From positions 1,612,001-1,676,000 of the forward strand of contig NZ_AP018718.1 in assembly GCF_003966565.1 (NCBI RefSeq): a stretch of 64,000 nt of DNA. Reading direction: 5' to 3'. Source of the stretch: Sulfuricystis multivorans. Its GTDB lineage: Bacteria > Pseudomonadota > Gammaproteobacteria > Burkholderiales > Rhodocyclaceae. The notes below the pieces were generated by a model. That model worked only from the letters and a program-made list of their open reading frames with translations. It did not search any database and had not been told where the DNA came from. Shown here in pieces: positions 17,898-26,669 of this stretch; the first letter of the stretch is position 1; every line of letters starts with the position of its first letter. A program made the translations under genes and the position numbers.

Positions 17898-19244
17898 TCA
17901 CACCCGCCAGAGCTTGAAGCCTGCCTTGGCGACAGCCTTCGGATCGTAGGCCGATTTGACGTCGACGAACACGCCGCCGGGCTTGAGTTTGCTGGTCAGC
18001 CGCTGGAAGGACATCGCGAGATACTGCTTGTGCGCGACCGCGGCGACGAGCGCATCGGCCCGATCGGGCAAGGCGTTCCATTTGACCAGCTCGATGCCAT
18101 ATTCATGCCGCGCCTCGGCCGGTTCGCCGAGCGGATCGTGCACCGCCACCTTGCAGCCGAAGGATTGCAGCTCCTTGACCAGATCGGCGACTTTCGAATT
18201 GCGTAGGTCCGGGCAGTTCTCCTTGAAGGTGAGGCCGAGCACGATCACCTGCGCACCTTTCACCGGGCAGCCATTGTTGATCATCTGCTTGACGGTCTGC
18301 TGGGCGACCCAGCTCGCCATGCCGTCGTTGATGCGGCGGCCGGCAAGGATCACTTCGGGATGGTAGCCGAGCATCTCCGCCTTGTGCGTCAAGTAATACG
18401 GATCGACGCCGATGCAGTGCCCCCCGACCAGACCCGGCCGGAAGGGCAGGAAGTTCCACTTGGTGCCAGCCGCCTGCAGCACTTCGAGCGTGTCGATGCC
18501 CATACGATTGAAGATCAGCGCCAGCTCGTTCATCAGTGCGATGTTCAGGTCGCGCTGGGTGTTCTCGATCACCTTCGCGGCTTCGGCAACCTTGATGCTG
18601 CTGGCTTTGTGCACCCCGGCAGTGATCACCGAGGCATACATCTGCTCGACGAAGCGTGCGGTCTTTTCGTCGTCGCCGGAGACGACCTTGACGATCTTCG
18701 TGATCGTGCGTTCCTTGTCGCCCGGATTGACGCGCTCGGGCGAGTAGCCGACATGGAAATCTTTCATCCACTTCATGCCGGAATGCTTTTCCAGCAGCGG
18801 GATGCAAACCTCTTCAGTGGCACCCGGATAGACCGTCGATTCATAGACGACGATGGCGCCCTTCTTCATGTATTTGCCCACCGTCGTCGAGGCGCCGATG
18901 AGCGGCGAAAAATCGGGAATGTGCGCCTGATCGACCGGGGTCGGCACCGCGACGACGATGAAATCGGCGGCGGCGATGGTGGCCGGATCGCTACTCACCG
19001 AAAGCTTGGTGGCTGCCTTGAGGTCGGCGCTGCTCACCTCACCGGTCGGATCGATGAACTTGCGGTAGCTGCTTACTTTGGCTTCCGAAAGGTCATAGCC
19101 GATGGTCTGGTATTTCTTGCCGAATTCGACCGCCAGCGGCAGCCCGACATAGCCGAGGCCGACGACGGCGACGACGGTATTCGCCAACGAGACGGACTTG
19201 CCGGCTCGGCGTGCGGATTTCGTTGCGGTTTTGCGTGTTGCCAT
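17898..19244 (-). CDS. tviB: UDP-N-acetyl-hexosamine 6-dehydrogenase (TviB/WbpO-like)
   Basis: A 448-residue nucleotide-sugar dehydrogenase. The Rossmann motif VVGLGYVGLPLAVEFGK starts near residue 28, followed by YESTVYPGATEEVCIP, FHVGYSPERVNPGDK, ENTQRDLNIALMNELALIF and the catalytic Cys277 in GLVGGHCIGVDPYYL. The C-terminus has FKENCPDLRNSKV. These match the Vi-antigen TviB group that makes UDP-GlcNAcA. The first 20 residues (MATRKTATKSARRAGKSVSL) are an unusual Lys/Arg/Ala-rich extension. The ATG at 19244 follows a purine-rich ribosome site, whereas 19265 would be TTG. WecC-like activity on UDP-ManNAc is possible, since wecB is nearby. Confidence 0.92.
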   Translation of the reverse strand: MATRKTATKSARRAGKSVSLANTVVAVVGLGYVGLPLAVEFGKKYQTIGYDLSEAKVSSYRKFIDPTGEVSSADLKAATKLSVSSDPATIAAADFIVVAVPTPVDQAHIPDFSPLIGASTTVGKYMKKGAIVVYESTVYPGATEEVCIPLLEKHSGMKWMKDFHVGYSPERVNPGDKERTITKIVKVVSGDDEKTARFVEQMYASVITAGVHKASSIKVAEAAKVIENTQRDLNIALMNELALIFNRMGIDTLEVLQAAGTKWNFLPFRPGLVGGHCIGVDPYYLTHKAEMLGYHPEVILAGRRINDGMASWVAQQTVKQMINNGCPVKGAQVIVLGLTFKENCPDLRNSKVADLVKELQSFGCKVAVHDPLGEPAEARHEYGIELVKWNALPDRADALVAAVAHKQYLAMSFQRLTSKLKPGGVFVDVKSAYDPKAVAKAGFKLWRV

Positions 19245-19279
19245 GAGCTTCCCCTTCGATTGCAATGAACATATGGATT

Positions 19280-20848
19280 CTAGCGGTGCCTGGCCGCCCG
19301 TTCGAGCAGTACATCGAGTGCCCCGCCCGTTGCGGCGAGGAAATCGGCCAATGTGGCTTCGCTACCGGGTTCGAATGCATAGACGAACACCGCTGCGGAG
19401 GCATCGCCGCGTCCGCTCAATTTCGCCCATGCCAAGCGCAATTTGCCGAGCATGTCGTTGATGACGACGTGGCCATCGATCCAGTACCAGTGCCAGACCG
19501 TGAGACGCGGCGGATCGGCAGCCAGCAGCGCGTCCAGGCTGCGTAGCGTGGCGCTACGCACGCTGACACGCTCCGCGCCCAGCAGCGCTTCGCGCTGGCC
19601 ACGCCCGACTTGTGCCCAGGCCTTGTCTTCGCTCCTCACCACCAGGTTCGTCGAGGTGATCAACTTGCGTTCGTAGTTCTGCTGTTGGTACCAGGCGATG
19701 AAGACACCGACACGGCGTCCGTCTTTGGCGAACACGGCTTGCAAGGTCGTGGTGGGATTGGCATAGGCCGGCTGCCAGTCGACGAGAGGTTCCGAGACGG
19801 GCTGCCAGCCGCCTTGAGCCAAGGTCTCGCCCGACAGTCGCGGCGGTGGCAGCTGCGCGCCTTCGTCCATCAGCCTCAGCGCCGCGCGCGGCGCGAACCC
19901 AATCGCCACGGCGAGCAGCGCGGCCGCTAGCGCCGCCCGTGGAGGAGCAGGCGGCATCGGCAAGGTTGTGGCAGTGACGGATTCGCCGGATGCCACGATG
20001 TCGTGTTCGCGCCAGCGCAGGCCGATCGCGAACATGATCAGCATCACCAGGCCGAAGAACACCCAGCCGTAGATCAGGTGGTCGATACCGACGGCCAGCG
20101 TGTTGCCGGAGAGATGGCCGAGCATGACGATCATGTAAGCGCGCAGCCAGTTGGCGACGAGGGGGATGACGATCGCGACGCCGATGAAGATCAGCCGACG
20201 CTTGAGCGATCGGTAATTGAGGTAGGCATAGAGCGTGCCGACGACGATCGACGCGATCAGATAGCGAACGCCGCTGCAGGCTTCGACCACCGACCACCGG
20301 CCGGAAGGGATCACGAAATGCAAGCCTTCCTGATAGACGGGAATGCCGGAGGCACGCAAGCCGATCACGGTAAATTTCGCCGTCCAAGCCATCATCGTCG
20401 GCATCACGAATTCGCCGAACGGCACCGCAAAGAACAGGAATGCCAGTGGGAAGGCGATGATGCGAGCAGCCGGCAGGCCGATCACCAGCGGCACGGCGAG
20501 CACCATCATCGCCACCAGCGCAAACTGGGTCAGCACATTCACCGCGACCAGCTCGCCCAGCAGCCAGCCAAAGGCAATCAGGGCCAATGGCAGTAAGAGC
20601 CACGGCGTGGGGCGCGGCGGCACCTGTCCCAGCACGTGGCGTTTTTCCCAAATCAGCCAGAGGCTGATCGGTGGCACGAGGAAGGCATGGTTAAAGGTTC
20701 CGGAACGCCACCAGATCTCGACCATCGCCCGCGCCGTATCGAAATAGAGCGCGAGCAACACCAGCTCGATGACGATGAGCGCAACGCCGGCCTGCTTCCA
20801 GCCCGCAGCGGGTGCAAAAGTCGGCGCTGACGGCACGGCACTGTTCAT
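19280..20848 (-). CDS. xrtA: exosortase A with fused EpsI domain
   Basis: A 522-residue inner-membrane protease/transpeptidase that recognises PEP-CTERM signals. About eight membrane segments fill residues 20-280. The family's catalytic residues are present: Cys191 in EACSGVRYL, Arg236 in ANWLRAYMI and His257 in GIDHLIYGWVFF. Residues of about 300-522 form the periplasmic EpsI-type domain (VFIAWYQQQNYERKLI), the fused form usual for XrtA. The ATG overlaps the stop of the stp1 glycosyltransferase (ATGA). Codons 3-11 (AVPSAPTF) coincide with an inverted copy of the dispersed repeat. Its substrate in this window is the protein at 49324-50187. Confidence 0.96.
   Translation of the reverse strand: MNSAVPSAPTFAPAAGWKQAGVALIVIELVLLALYFDTARAMVEIWWRSGTFNHAFLVPPISLWLIWEKRHVLGQVPPRPTPWLLLPLALIAFGWLLGELVAVNVLTQFALVAMMVLAVPLVIGLPAARIIAFPLAFLFFAVPFGEFVMPTMMAWTAKFTVIGLRASGIPVYQEGLHFVIPSGRWSVVEACSGVRYLIASIVVGTLYAYLNYRSLKRRLIFIGVAIVIPLVANWLRAYMIVMLGHLSGNTLAVGIDHLIYGWVFFGLVMLIMFAIGLRWREHDIVASGESVTATTLPMPPAPPRAALAAALLAVAIGFAPRAALRLMDEGAQLPPPRLSGETLAQGGWQPVSEPLVDWQPAYANPTTTLQAVFAKDGRRVGVFIAWYQQQNYERKLITSTNLVVRSEDKAWAQVGRGQREALLGAERVSVRSATLRSLDALLAADPPRLTVWHWYWIDGHVVINDMLGKLRLAWAKLSGRGDASAAVFVYAFEPGSEATLADFLAATGGALDVLLERAARHR
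20821..20840 (-). repeat. dispersed repeat, in-gene copy at the exosortase start
   Basis: On the minus strand TGCCGTGCCGTCAGCGCCGA then CTTTT, 18 of 20 matches. It encodes residues of about 4-11 of exosortase A, before the first membrane segment, where sequence is unconstrained. Confidence 0.5.
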
Positions 20849-22044
20849 GGCGCGAGGGAATCGAGTTGGCGGTCGATCACGGCGAGATGGGCGTCCCAGC
20901 CGTAGCTGGCGAGCACCCGCCGCCGGGCGGCCCTGCCAATGTTATCAGCATGGGCCGGCGCAGCGAGCAATGCTTCGATGCGGGCGAGATAATCCGCCGC
21001 ACTTTCGGCAACCAGCAACTCTCGATCGGGCACGGCGGCGATCGGCTGCGCACAGGTCGCCGAGGCGACCACCGGCCGGGCCATCGCCATCGCTTCGAGC
21101 ACCTTGTTCTGGATGCCGCGCGCGATGCGTAGCGGCGCGACGACCACGGTGGCATGGGCGAGATATGGTCGCACGTCCGGCACCGTCCCCGTCACCACGA
21201 TGCCCTCTCCGGACAATGCCTGCACCGCCGGGTCAGGACTACGGCCGACGATGAAAAAGCGCAGTGCCGGATGACGCCGGCGCAGCTCGGGCAGGACTTC
21301 GTTGGCGAACCAGACCGCGGCATCGATGTTCGGCCAGTAATCCATCGCGCCGGTAAATACCAGCGGGATTTCCTCGCTGCGATAAGGCGAGGCGAAATCC
21401 TGATCGGGCGAAAAGAATTCGGCATCGACGCCGTTACCCATCGCGTCGATGCGCCCGGCGCATTCCGGGGCCGCGGCGAGGAACAGCTCACACTCGGCTG
21501 GAGTGACGAAGAACGCGTGCGCCGCCTTGTGCGCCACCGCGCGCTCGAAGGCGAACAGGCACTCGCCCTCGCGACGATACAACCAGGACAGAGGCCAACG
21601 ATGAGTCGTCGCATATTGCCGCCATTTGGCCGAATCCATGTCGACGAAATCGACCAGCGTCGGCAAGCTCGCCATGTCGGGCAGGTAATCGGCCATCACC
21701 GAGGAAAACACGACCGCGGCATCGATGTCTGCCGCCGCGCAGGTGCGTTCGACCCAGGTGCGCAGACTGGCATCGCGGTAATACGGCAGCGACAGCGCCT
21801 CCCCATCGAGCAGCCCCCGCAGGCTGCGCAGCTTCGCTCGGCGCGGATCGAGGCGCGCGACATGCATCTCGGCGCAATAGCCGCGCACTTCGTCGAGATA
21901 GGCCGCATCGGCGGGATCGTCGATGAAGGTGCCGAGATAGAGCCGATGGCTGCGGGCCAGATGCTTCATCAGGTGGAACGAGCGCACCTTGTCGCCCTTG
22001 TTCGGGGGATAGGGCAGCCGATGCACGAGATAGAGCAGATTCAC
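20845..22044 (-). CDS. PEP-CTERM system glycosyltransferase, stp1 family
   Basis: A roughly 399-residue GT4 transferase with LLYLVHRLPYPPNKGDKVRS at its N-terminus, the hallmark of the XrtA/EpsH1-associated TIGR03087 family. Further motifs are VDMDSAKWRQYA, MGNGVDAEFFSP, FTGAMDYWPNIDAAVWFANE and RIARGIQNKVLEAMAMARPV. No ATG is available: the start is GTG at 22044 or TTG at 22050, right after the FemAB stop. Its stop overlaps the exosortase ATG. Membership in the 20.8-25.1 kb overlapping gene string fits a dedicated EPS assembly role. Confidence 0.94.
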   Translation of the reverse strand: MNLLYLVHRLPYPPNKGDKVRSFHLMKHLARSHRLYLGTFIDDPADAAYLDEVRGYCAEMHVARLDPRRAKLRSLRGLLDGEALSLPYYRDASLRTWVERTCAAADIDAAVVFSSVMADYLPDMASLPTLVDFVDMDSAKWRQYATTHRWPLSWLYRREGECLFAFERAVAHKAAHAFFVTPAECELFLAAAPECAGRIDAMGNGVDAEFFSPDQDFASPYRSEEIPLVFTGAMDYWPNIDAAVWFANEVLPELRRRHPALRFFIVGRSPDPAVQALSGEGIVVTGTVPDVRPYLAHATVVVAPLRIARGIQNKVLEAMAMARPVVASATCAQPIAAVPDRELLVAESAADYLARIEALLAAPAHADNIGRAARRRVLASYGWDAHLAVIDRQLDSLAP

Positions 22045-22050
22045 GGGCAA

Positions 22051-23115
22051 TCAGCCGAGGTTGCGCACGATCAGCGGGCCAAGCCGGGTGGTCAGCCACA
22101 GTGGCAAGCGGCGCCAGGTGGCGATCATCAGCCGGTATTTCGGATTGTTCGGGTTGTTCTGCGGAATGCTGTCGCGCTTGTAGAGACGGTATTCGTAGGA
22201 CAACGGCTTTGGTTCGAAACCCCAGTTTTTCTTGAACGCATAGGAGCCGGCACCGACCTTGCTGCGCCCGTAATCGAACACCTTCAGCCCGCGGGCACAG
22301 GCGCGCCGCATCAGTTCCCAGTATTTGAAATCGTTGGCCGCCAGCTCGCGCGCCCGCACGTCATCGCCGGCGTAGTAAGGCAGCACTTCATCGCGGAAAT
22401 AAAAGCTCAGCACGCTGCTGACCGGGGTGCCCGCGGCATCGACGACGGTGAGGATTTCGCAATCCGGACCGAAGGTCTCGAGCAGACGATCGAAATAGTG
22501 TTTCGGCAGCGCGGGCGTGCCGTGGCGGCGCACGTTGTCGGCATAGAGGGCGAAAAAACGCCGACTGTCGGCGTCGATTTCGGCGCGCAAACCGTGCTTG
22601 ATGCCTTTCCTGACCATCGCCCGCTGCTTGCGCGGGATGGCCTGCAAGTTGGCTTCTTCTTCTGGCAGGATTTCCTTGCGGAACGTGACGTAGAGCTCCT
22701 GGCGCGGCCAGTCGGCGTGCCGAGGTATCAGGTTGCGATATTCGAGATGATCGACGTCCAAGCGGCGCGCCAGCGCCTCGGCCTCGGCCTCGAGCGCTTC
22801 CACGGTCTCCGCATCCTCGGCGATGATCCCGCCATAGACGCAGAACGGCAGTGACACCAGCGCGTTGCCGAACAGCCGGCTCTTGACCTGCGCGAGCGGC
22901 AGGATGCCCACGATCGCACCGTCACGTTCGGCATACAGATAATGGGTCTGATGGCCGAACACCTCGTGCAGGATGTCTTGCCAGGCGGCGCGATGAAAGA
23001 AAGTCGCCGCCGGATGCGCGGCGACGAAGGCTTCCCAGCGGGCGTTGCCGCTGGCATCGCCGGCATCGAGCCGTCGCACGCGCAAGGATGAAGCTGAAAC
23101 GGTTGGCTCACTCAT
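22051..23115 (-). CDS. FemAB-related protein, PEP-CTERM system-associated
   Basis: A 354-residue GNAT-fold FemAB-like protein (TIGR03019). Visible stretches are HPAATFFHRAAWQDILHEVF, GILPLAQVKSRLFGNALVSL, RKQRAMVRKGIKHGL, KHYFDRLLETFG, SYVFKKNWGFEP-like (SYAFKKNWGFEPK) and FDYGRSKVGAG. FemAB proteins transfer amino acids from tRNA, so this one may aminoacylate a sugar or lipid of the EPS; in this family it is unproven. The ATG at 23115 overlaps the deacetylase stop. Length is typical. Confidence 0.93.
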   Translation of the reverse strand: MSEPTVSASSLRVRRLDAGDASGNARWEAFVAAHPAATFFHRAAWQDILHEVFGHQTHYLYAERDGAIVGILPLAQVKSRLFGNALVSLPFCVYGGIIAEDAETVEALEAEAEALARRLDVDHLEYRNLIPRHADWPRQELYVTFRKEILPEEEANLQAIPRKQRAMVRKGIKHGLRAEIDADSRRFFALYADNVRRHGTPALPKHYFDRLLETFGPDCEILTVVDAAGTPVSSVLSFYFRDEVLPYYAGDDVRARELAANDFKYWELMRRACARGLKVFDYGRSKVGAGSYAFKKNWGFEPKPLSYEYRLYKRDSIPQNNPNNPKYRLMIATWRRLPLWLTTRLGPLIVRNLG

Positions 23116-23942
23116 GCGCCGAGAAACACCCGATCCATCCGATCCCAGCGGAAGTCGGCGAGCAAACATTCGAGCCGCCGTTCCATCCGATGCAGATTGA
23201 GATAGTGTCGAAAGCGCGTCTTGACATCGATGCCTGGAATGCGCGGCTGCTCGGGATCGAGCTCCCAGGGGTGGAAGTAGAACACCGCCGGCTCGCCGTC
23301 GATTTCATTGACATGGGCGATCAGGCGCCGCGAGATCGCATAGGGCAACAGCCGAAAGTAGCCGCCGCCGCTGGCCGGCCAGTTGCGCAGGAAGGCACGC
23401 ACCGTGGTCGGCGGGATCTCCAGTATGCCAGCATCCGGCACATGGGAAAAGCGCGGCGCCTCGGGCATGCCGTAATGATCGTGACGCACCGGATAGACGC
23501 TGGAGCTATAACGATGGCCGGCCCGGGCCAGCGTCTCGAAGGCCCAAGCGCGGTTGCTGGCATCGATCGAGAAGCTCGGTGCCCGGTAGCCCTTCACTTG
23601 CTGGCCAGAAAGATCTTCGAGGATTCCCTTGGCACGGAAGACATCGTCAGCGAACGCTTGTGGCGTGAGCCGGTTCGCGCGCTCGTGGCCATAGCCGTGG
23701 CTGGCCAGCTCGTGACCATTGGCAATGATCTCGCGCACCACTTGCGGATGGCGCTCCGCGATCCAGCCGAGCGTGAAGAAGGTTGCTTTGACATTGTGCC
23801 GGTCGAGCAAAGCGAGGATGCGCGCGACATTGCGTTCGATGCGGCATTCGCGCTGATCCCACTCGGTGCGATCGATGTAGGGTGCGAAGGCCGAGACCTG
23901 GAAATAGTCCTCGACATCGATGGTCAGCGCATTGGTCTTCAT
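23112..23942 (-). CDS. polysaccharide deacetylase, XrtA/PEP-CTERM system-associated
   Basis: A 276-residue NodB-type deacetylase (TIGR03006). Motif 1 is TIDVEDYF (Asp9), motif 2 is the metal-binding HELASHGYGHE (His77, His82), and motif 3 is GYRAPSFSID (Arg120). Later comes FYFHPWELDPEQPR with another conserved His. It removes N-acetyl groups from hexosamines in the polymer. There is no signal peptide, as usual for this subgroup, so action on lipid-linked precursors in the cytoplasm is plausible. It overlaps both neighbours by ATGA, within the assembly operon. Confidence 0.94.
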   Translation of the reverse strand: MKTNALTIDVEDYFQVSAFAPYIDRTEWDQRECRIERNVARILALLDRHNVKATFFTLGWIAERHPQVVREIIANGHELASHGYGHERANRLTPQAFADDVFRAKGILEDLSGQQVKGYRAPSFSIDASNRAWAFETLARAGHRYSSSVYPVRHDHYGMPEAPRFSHVPDAGILEIPPTTVRAFLRNWPASGGGYFRLLPYAISRRLIAHVNEIDGEPAVFYFHPWELDPEQPRIPGIDVKTRFRHYLNLHRMERRLECLLADFRWDRMDRVFLGA

Positions 23943-25072
23943 GCGTCTTCGCTTTTCGTGGCTTCCGTATCCGTCTTCTTTTCCGCAGGATTGCGGGCAG
24001 CCTTGCCGACCCGCGCAGCATCGACCAATTGCTGCAATACGCGCAGCATCATCGTGTTCGTCTGTTCGAGGCGCACCAGGCTGCGCTCGAGCCGCAGCAA
24101 CCGATCGGCGATGCGCCGGTTGCTGATGCTGGTGAGCGTCTTGCCGGCCTCCTGGGCCGTCTCGGCATCGATCTGCAGTGCCGCAACCTCGGCAGGAGCG
24201 AAATCGCTTTCCAATGCCTGCGGCGCCAGCAATGCCGTCGTGGTCGGCTTGGCACCGGCGCCGATCTGGCCGCCCATCTCATTGACGACCTCTTGGACGT
24301 CCTCCTTGCCGAAGAGTTTCTTGTCATTCAGAAAGCCCAGCAGCAGGAGTCGATCGCACAGCGCGTTGATGCGCCTGGGAATACCGCCGCTTGCCTCATA
24401 GATCGCCTGGTGCGCGGCATCATCGAACTTCGGCTCGCCCTTGGAGCCGGCACAGCGCAAACGGTGATAGATGTAATCGCGCGTCTCGGCGGCGCTCAGC
24501 GGACCGACATGGCAGGCGGCGATCACCCGCTGGCGCAACTGCTCCATCTGCGGGCTCAGCATGATGGCGCGAAATTCCGGCTGGCCGACGAGGAAGCTCT
24601 GTAGCAGCGCGTGCGACTCGAACTGGAAATTCGACAGCATGCGCAATTCTTCGACCGCGCGCGGCGTCAGATTCTGTGCCTCGTCGACGATCAGCAGACA
24701 ACGCTTGCCGCGCCGCGTGATCTCGACGAAAAACGCTTCCAGCGCCAGGATCAGATCGGCTTTGGCGAGATCCTTGAAACGCACGCCGAAGGCGGCGGCG
24801 ACCATGCGCAGGATGTCGTCAGCATCGAGTTGGGTGCTGACGATCTGCGCGGCGACGACCTTGTCCTTATCAAGCGCATCAAGCAGGCCGCGCACGATAG
24901 TCGTTTTGCCGGCGCCGATCTCGCCGGTGACGACGATGAAGCCCTCGTTCTGGTGCAGGCCGTATTCGAGATAGGCCTTGGCGCGACGGTGCTGCTTGCT
25001 GTCGAAATAGAACGCAGGATCGGGGTTCAGCTGGAAGGGTTTGACCTTCAAGCCGTAATAGGCTTCGTACAT
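23939..25072 (-). CDS. XrtA-associated ATPase (ExeA/GspA-like)
   Basis: A 377-residue AAA ATPase of TIGR03015, starting MYEAYYGLKVKPFQLNPDP. Walker A is GEIGAGKTT (50-58), Walker B is CLLIVDEAQNL (about 125-135), and a GIPRRINALCDRLLLLGFL arginine-finger/sensor region is near 250. The C-terminal 120 residues are a family-specific tail with a helical stretch. Such ATPases resemble ExeA of type II secretion and probably help assemble or energise the export machinery. It sits between the deacetylase (overlap) and the outer-membrane barrel gene (7-base gap). Confidence 0.94.
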   Translation of the reverse strand: MYEAYYGLKVKPFQLNPDPAFYFDSKQHRRAKAYLEYGLHQNEGFIVVTGEIGAGKTTIVRGLLDALDKDKVVAAQIVSTQLDADDILRMVAAAFGVRFKDLAKADLILALEAFFVEITRRGKRCLLIVDEAQNLTPRAVEELRMLSNFQFESHALLQSFLVGQPEFRAIMLSPQMEQLRQRVIAACHVGPLSAAETRDYIYHRLRCAGSKGEPKFDDAAHQAIYEASGGIPRRINALCDRLLLLGFLNDKKLFGKEDVQEVVNEMGGQIGAGAKPTTTALLAPQALESDFAPAEVAALQIDAETAQEAGKTLTSISNRRIADRLLRLERSLVRLEQTNTMMLRVLQQLVDAARVGKAARNPAEKKTDTEATKSEDA

Positions 25073-25079
25073 GGTCGTC

Positions 25080-26648
25080 TCAGAAGGAGGCGGACAATGT
25101 GCCGGTTATCGCGTGTTCGGTGTAGTCGGCGGTGCCGCTACCGGCGTTGTCGTAACTGTTCTGGCGCAGCCCGAGCGATGCCGTGGTGCGAGCACCGAGT
25201 TTCGTCGTATAAAGCAGCGAGATCGAGCGCAGCCGAGAATCCTGCCCGCTGGCATCGCCGCGACTGTGCGAGGTCAATGCATTCAACGTCAAGTTGCTGA
25301 TGGGCGAAAGTTTGTGCGCCCAGCTACCACTGAAACCCGACTGGCGGATGTTCTGCGTCAGCGCGAAATCGTCGAGTGCACCGACGCCGGTGCCCAGCCG
25401 GGTGTTGCTGCTGCGTTGGGCGGTAAAGGTCACCGTGTTGTTCACCCCGGTCAGCGACAGCGAAGCCTGCTGCCGCCGCTGGATGAACGGCTGGGCTGTC
25501 ACGACATTGCCATAGATCAGGCTATTTGCCGGAATACCTGAGCTTTGCAGCAATGCACTGACCACCTGTGAGCGCACGACCGGGTCGGGCACCGAGGAAG
25601 CGAGTTGCAGGAACAGCAGATCGTAGGCCGTCGACAGCGGAGCGGTGGTGAATTGCTGAGCCGGGATGACCACACTGCGCGTATCGATGAATTTCCACGC
25701 CGTCAGCGCGGTGCGATGGCTGAAGTCGATCGTATGGCCATTGCCAAAGCTGCGTTTTTCCTTGGTCAGCTTGAGCAGGGTGCGCTCGGTGGGTGCCCAG
25801 TCGAGCCCATAGCCGGTCACGGTGCGGTGTTGCCACTGGAGATTGCTGTAGTTGTCGGATTCCCGGCCGGCGCTGAGGTTGAACTTGAGCTGCGGATCGA
25901 AGCGGTATTCGAGCGTGCCGATGAGGCGACTCGACTTCGTATCCCGTACCTTGAAGCTGGTGCGCTGATCCTCGGCGAGCAGCGACCAACCGATGAGCGC
26001 CACCGGCATATCGCCGGAGAGGCGACCGGTCCAGATCTGGGTGTCGACGTCGTTCCCGGTGGCATAGAGGCCGCTGTCCGCGGTCGTGCGCACATCACGA
26101 TAGCGTAATTCGTAAGCAACGTTGCTGGCACCGAAATAACCTTGCAGATACGGCGACCACTGCCACGAGGTGGTCTGGCTGCGATTGTTATTGACCAGCT
26201 CATTGTTGGCAGTCTGAGTGCCAAACACCGAAGTGGCATGTTGGGCGATGCTGGCAAGCGCATCGAGATACAGCCATTGCTCCACCAATTCCGCCTTGCC
26301 GGACGCCGACAGCGACATCTGATCGTTGTTATAGCGGTTTTCGCTGGCATAGAAGTTGTTCTGCCAGCTGAAATTGAGATTGCCGCTGACGCGCCCGCCT
26401 TTGCCATCGATGCGGATCGCCGGCGTGATGCTGGTGATCAGATCGCTTTTCTTGTCGGTCTGCCCGGGACGCACATTGTCGGTGAATGTCAGGGTAGCGG
26501 AGATGCTCGGCGTGATCAGCCAGGCCGGCCGGTTGGCCGAGGCAGCGACATCTTCCTGCGCAGAGACATTCCCCAGCCACAGGAGGCCACCAGCCAGACA
26601 GCCCAGCAGACTAGCCGACTTGCGGAACGGAGCGTGTGCTGTGATCAA
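25080..26648 (-). CDS. outer-membrane beta-barrel protein, PEP-CTERM system-associated
   Basis: A 522-residue protein of TIGR03016 type. It has a signal peptide (SASLLGCLAGGLLWLGNVSA), then PSISATLTFTDNVRPGQTDK, a run of alternating polar/aromatic beta strands, and a C-terminal strand ending in Phe (TGTLSASF), the usual BamA-recognised ending. It probably forms the outer-membrane part of the EPS system. No ATG fits: the TTG at 26648 has a well-placed GAGGG ribosome site 8 bases upstream, and the ATG inside that spacer leads straight to a stop. Starts of this kind may lower expression. Confidence 0.88.
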   Translation of the reverse strand: MITAHAPFRKSASLLGCLAGGLLWLGNVSAQEDVAASANRPAWLITPSISATLTFTDNVRPGQTDKKSDLITSITPAIRIDGKGGRVSGNLNFSWQNNFYASENRYNNDQMSLSASGKAELVEQWLYLDALASIAQHATSVFGTQTANNELVNNNRSQTTSWQWSPYLQGYFGASNVAYELRYRDVRTTADSGLYATGNDVDTQIWTGRLSGDMPVALIGWSLLAEDQRTSFKVRDTKSSRLIGTLEYRFDPQLKFNLSAGRESDNYSNLQWQHRTVTGYGLDWAPTERTLLKLTKEKRSFGNGHTIDFSHRTALTAWKFIDTRSVVIPAQQFTTAPLSTAYDLLFLQLASSVPDPVVRSQVVSALLQSSGIPANSLIYGNVVTAQPFIQRRQQASLSLTGVNNTVTFTAQRSSNTRLGTGVGALDDFALTQNIRQSGFSGSWAHKLSPISNLTLNALTSHSRGDASGQDSRLRSISLLYTTKLGARTTASLGLRQNSYDNAGSGTADYTEHAITGTLSASF

Positions 26649-26669
26649 GGATTCATCCCTCAGTAAGCA

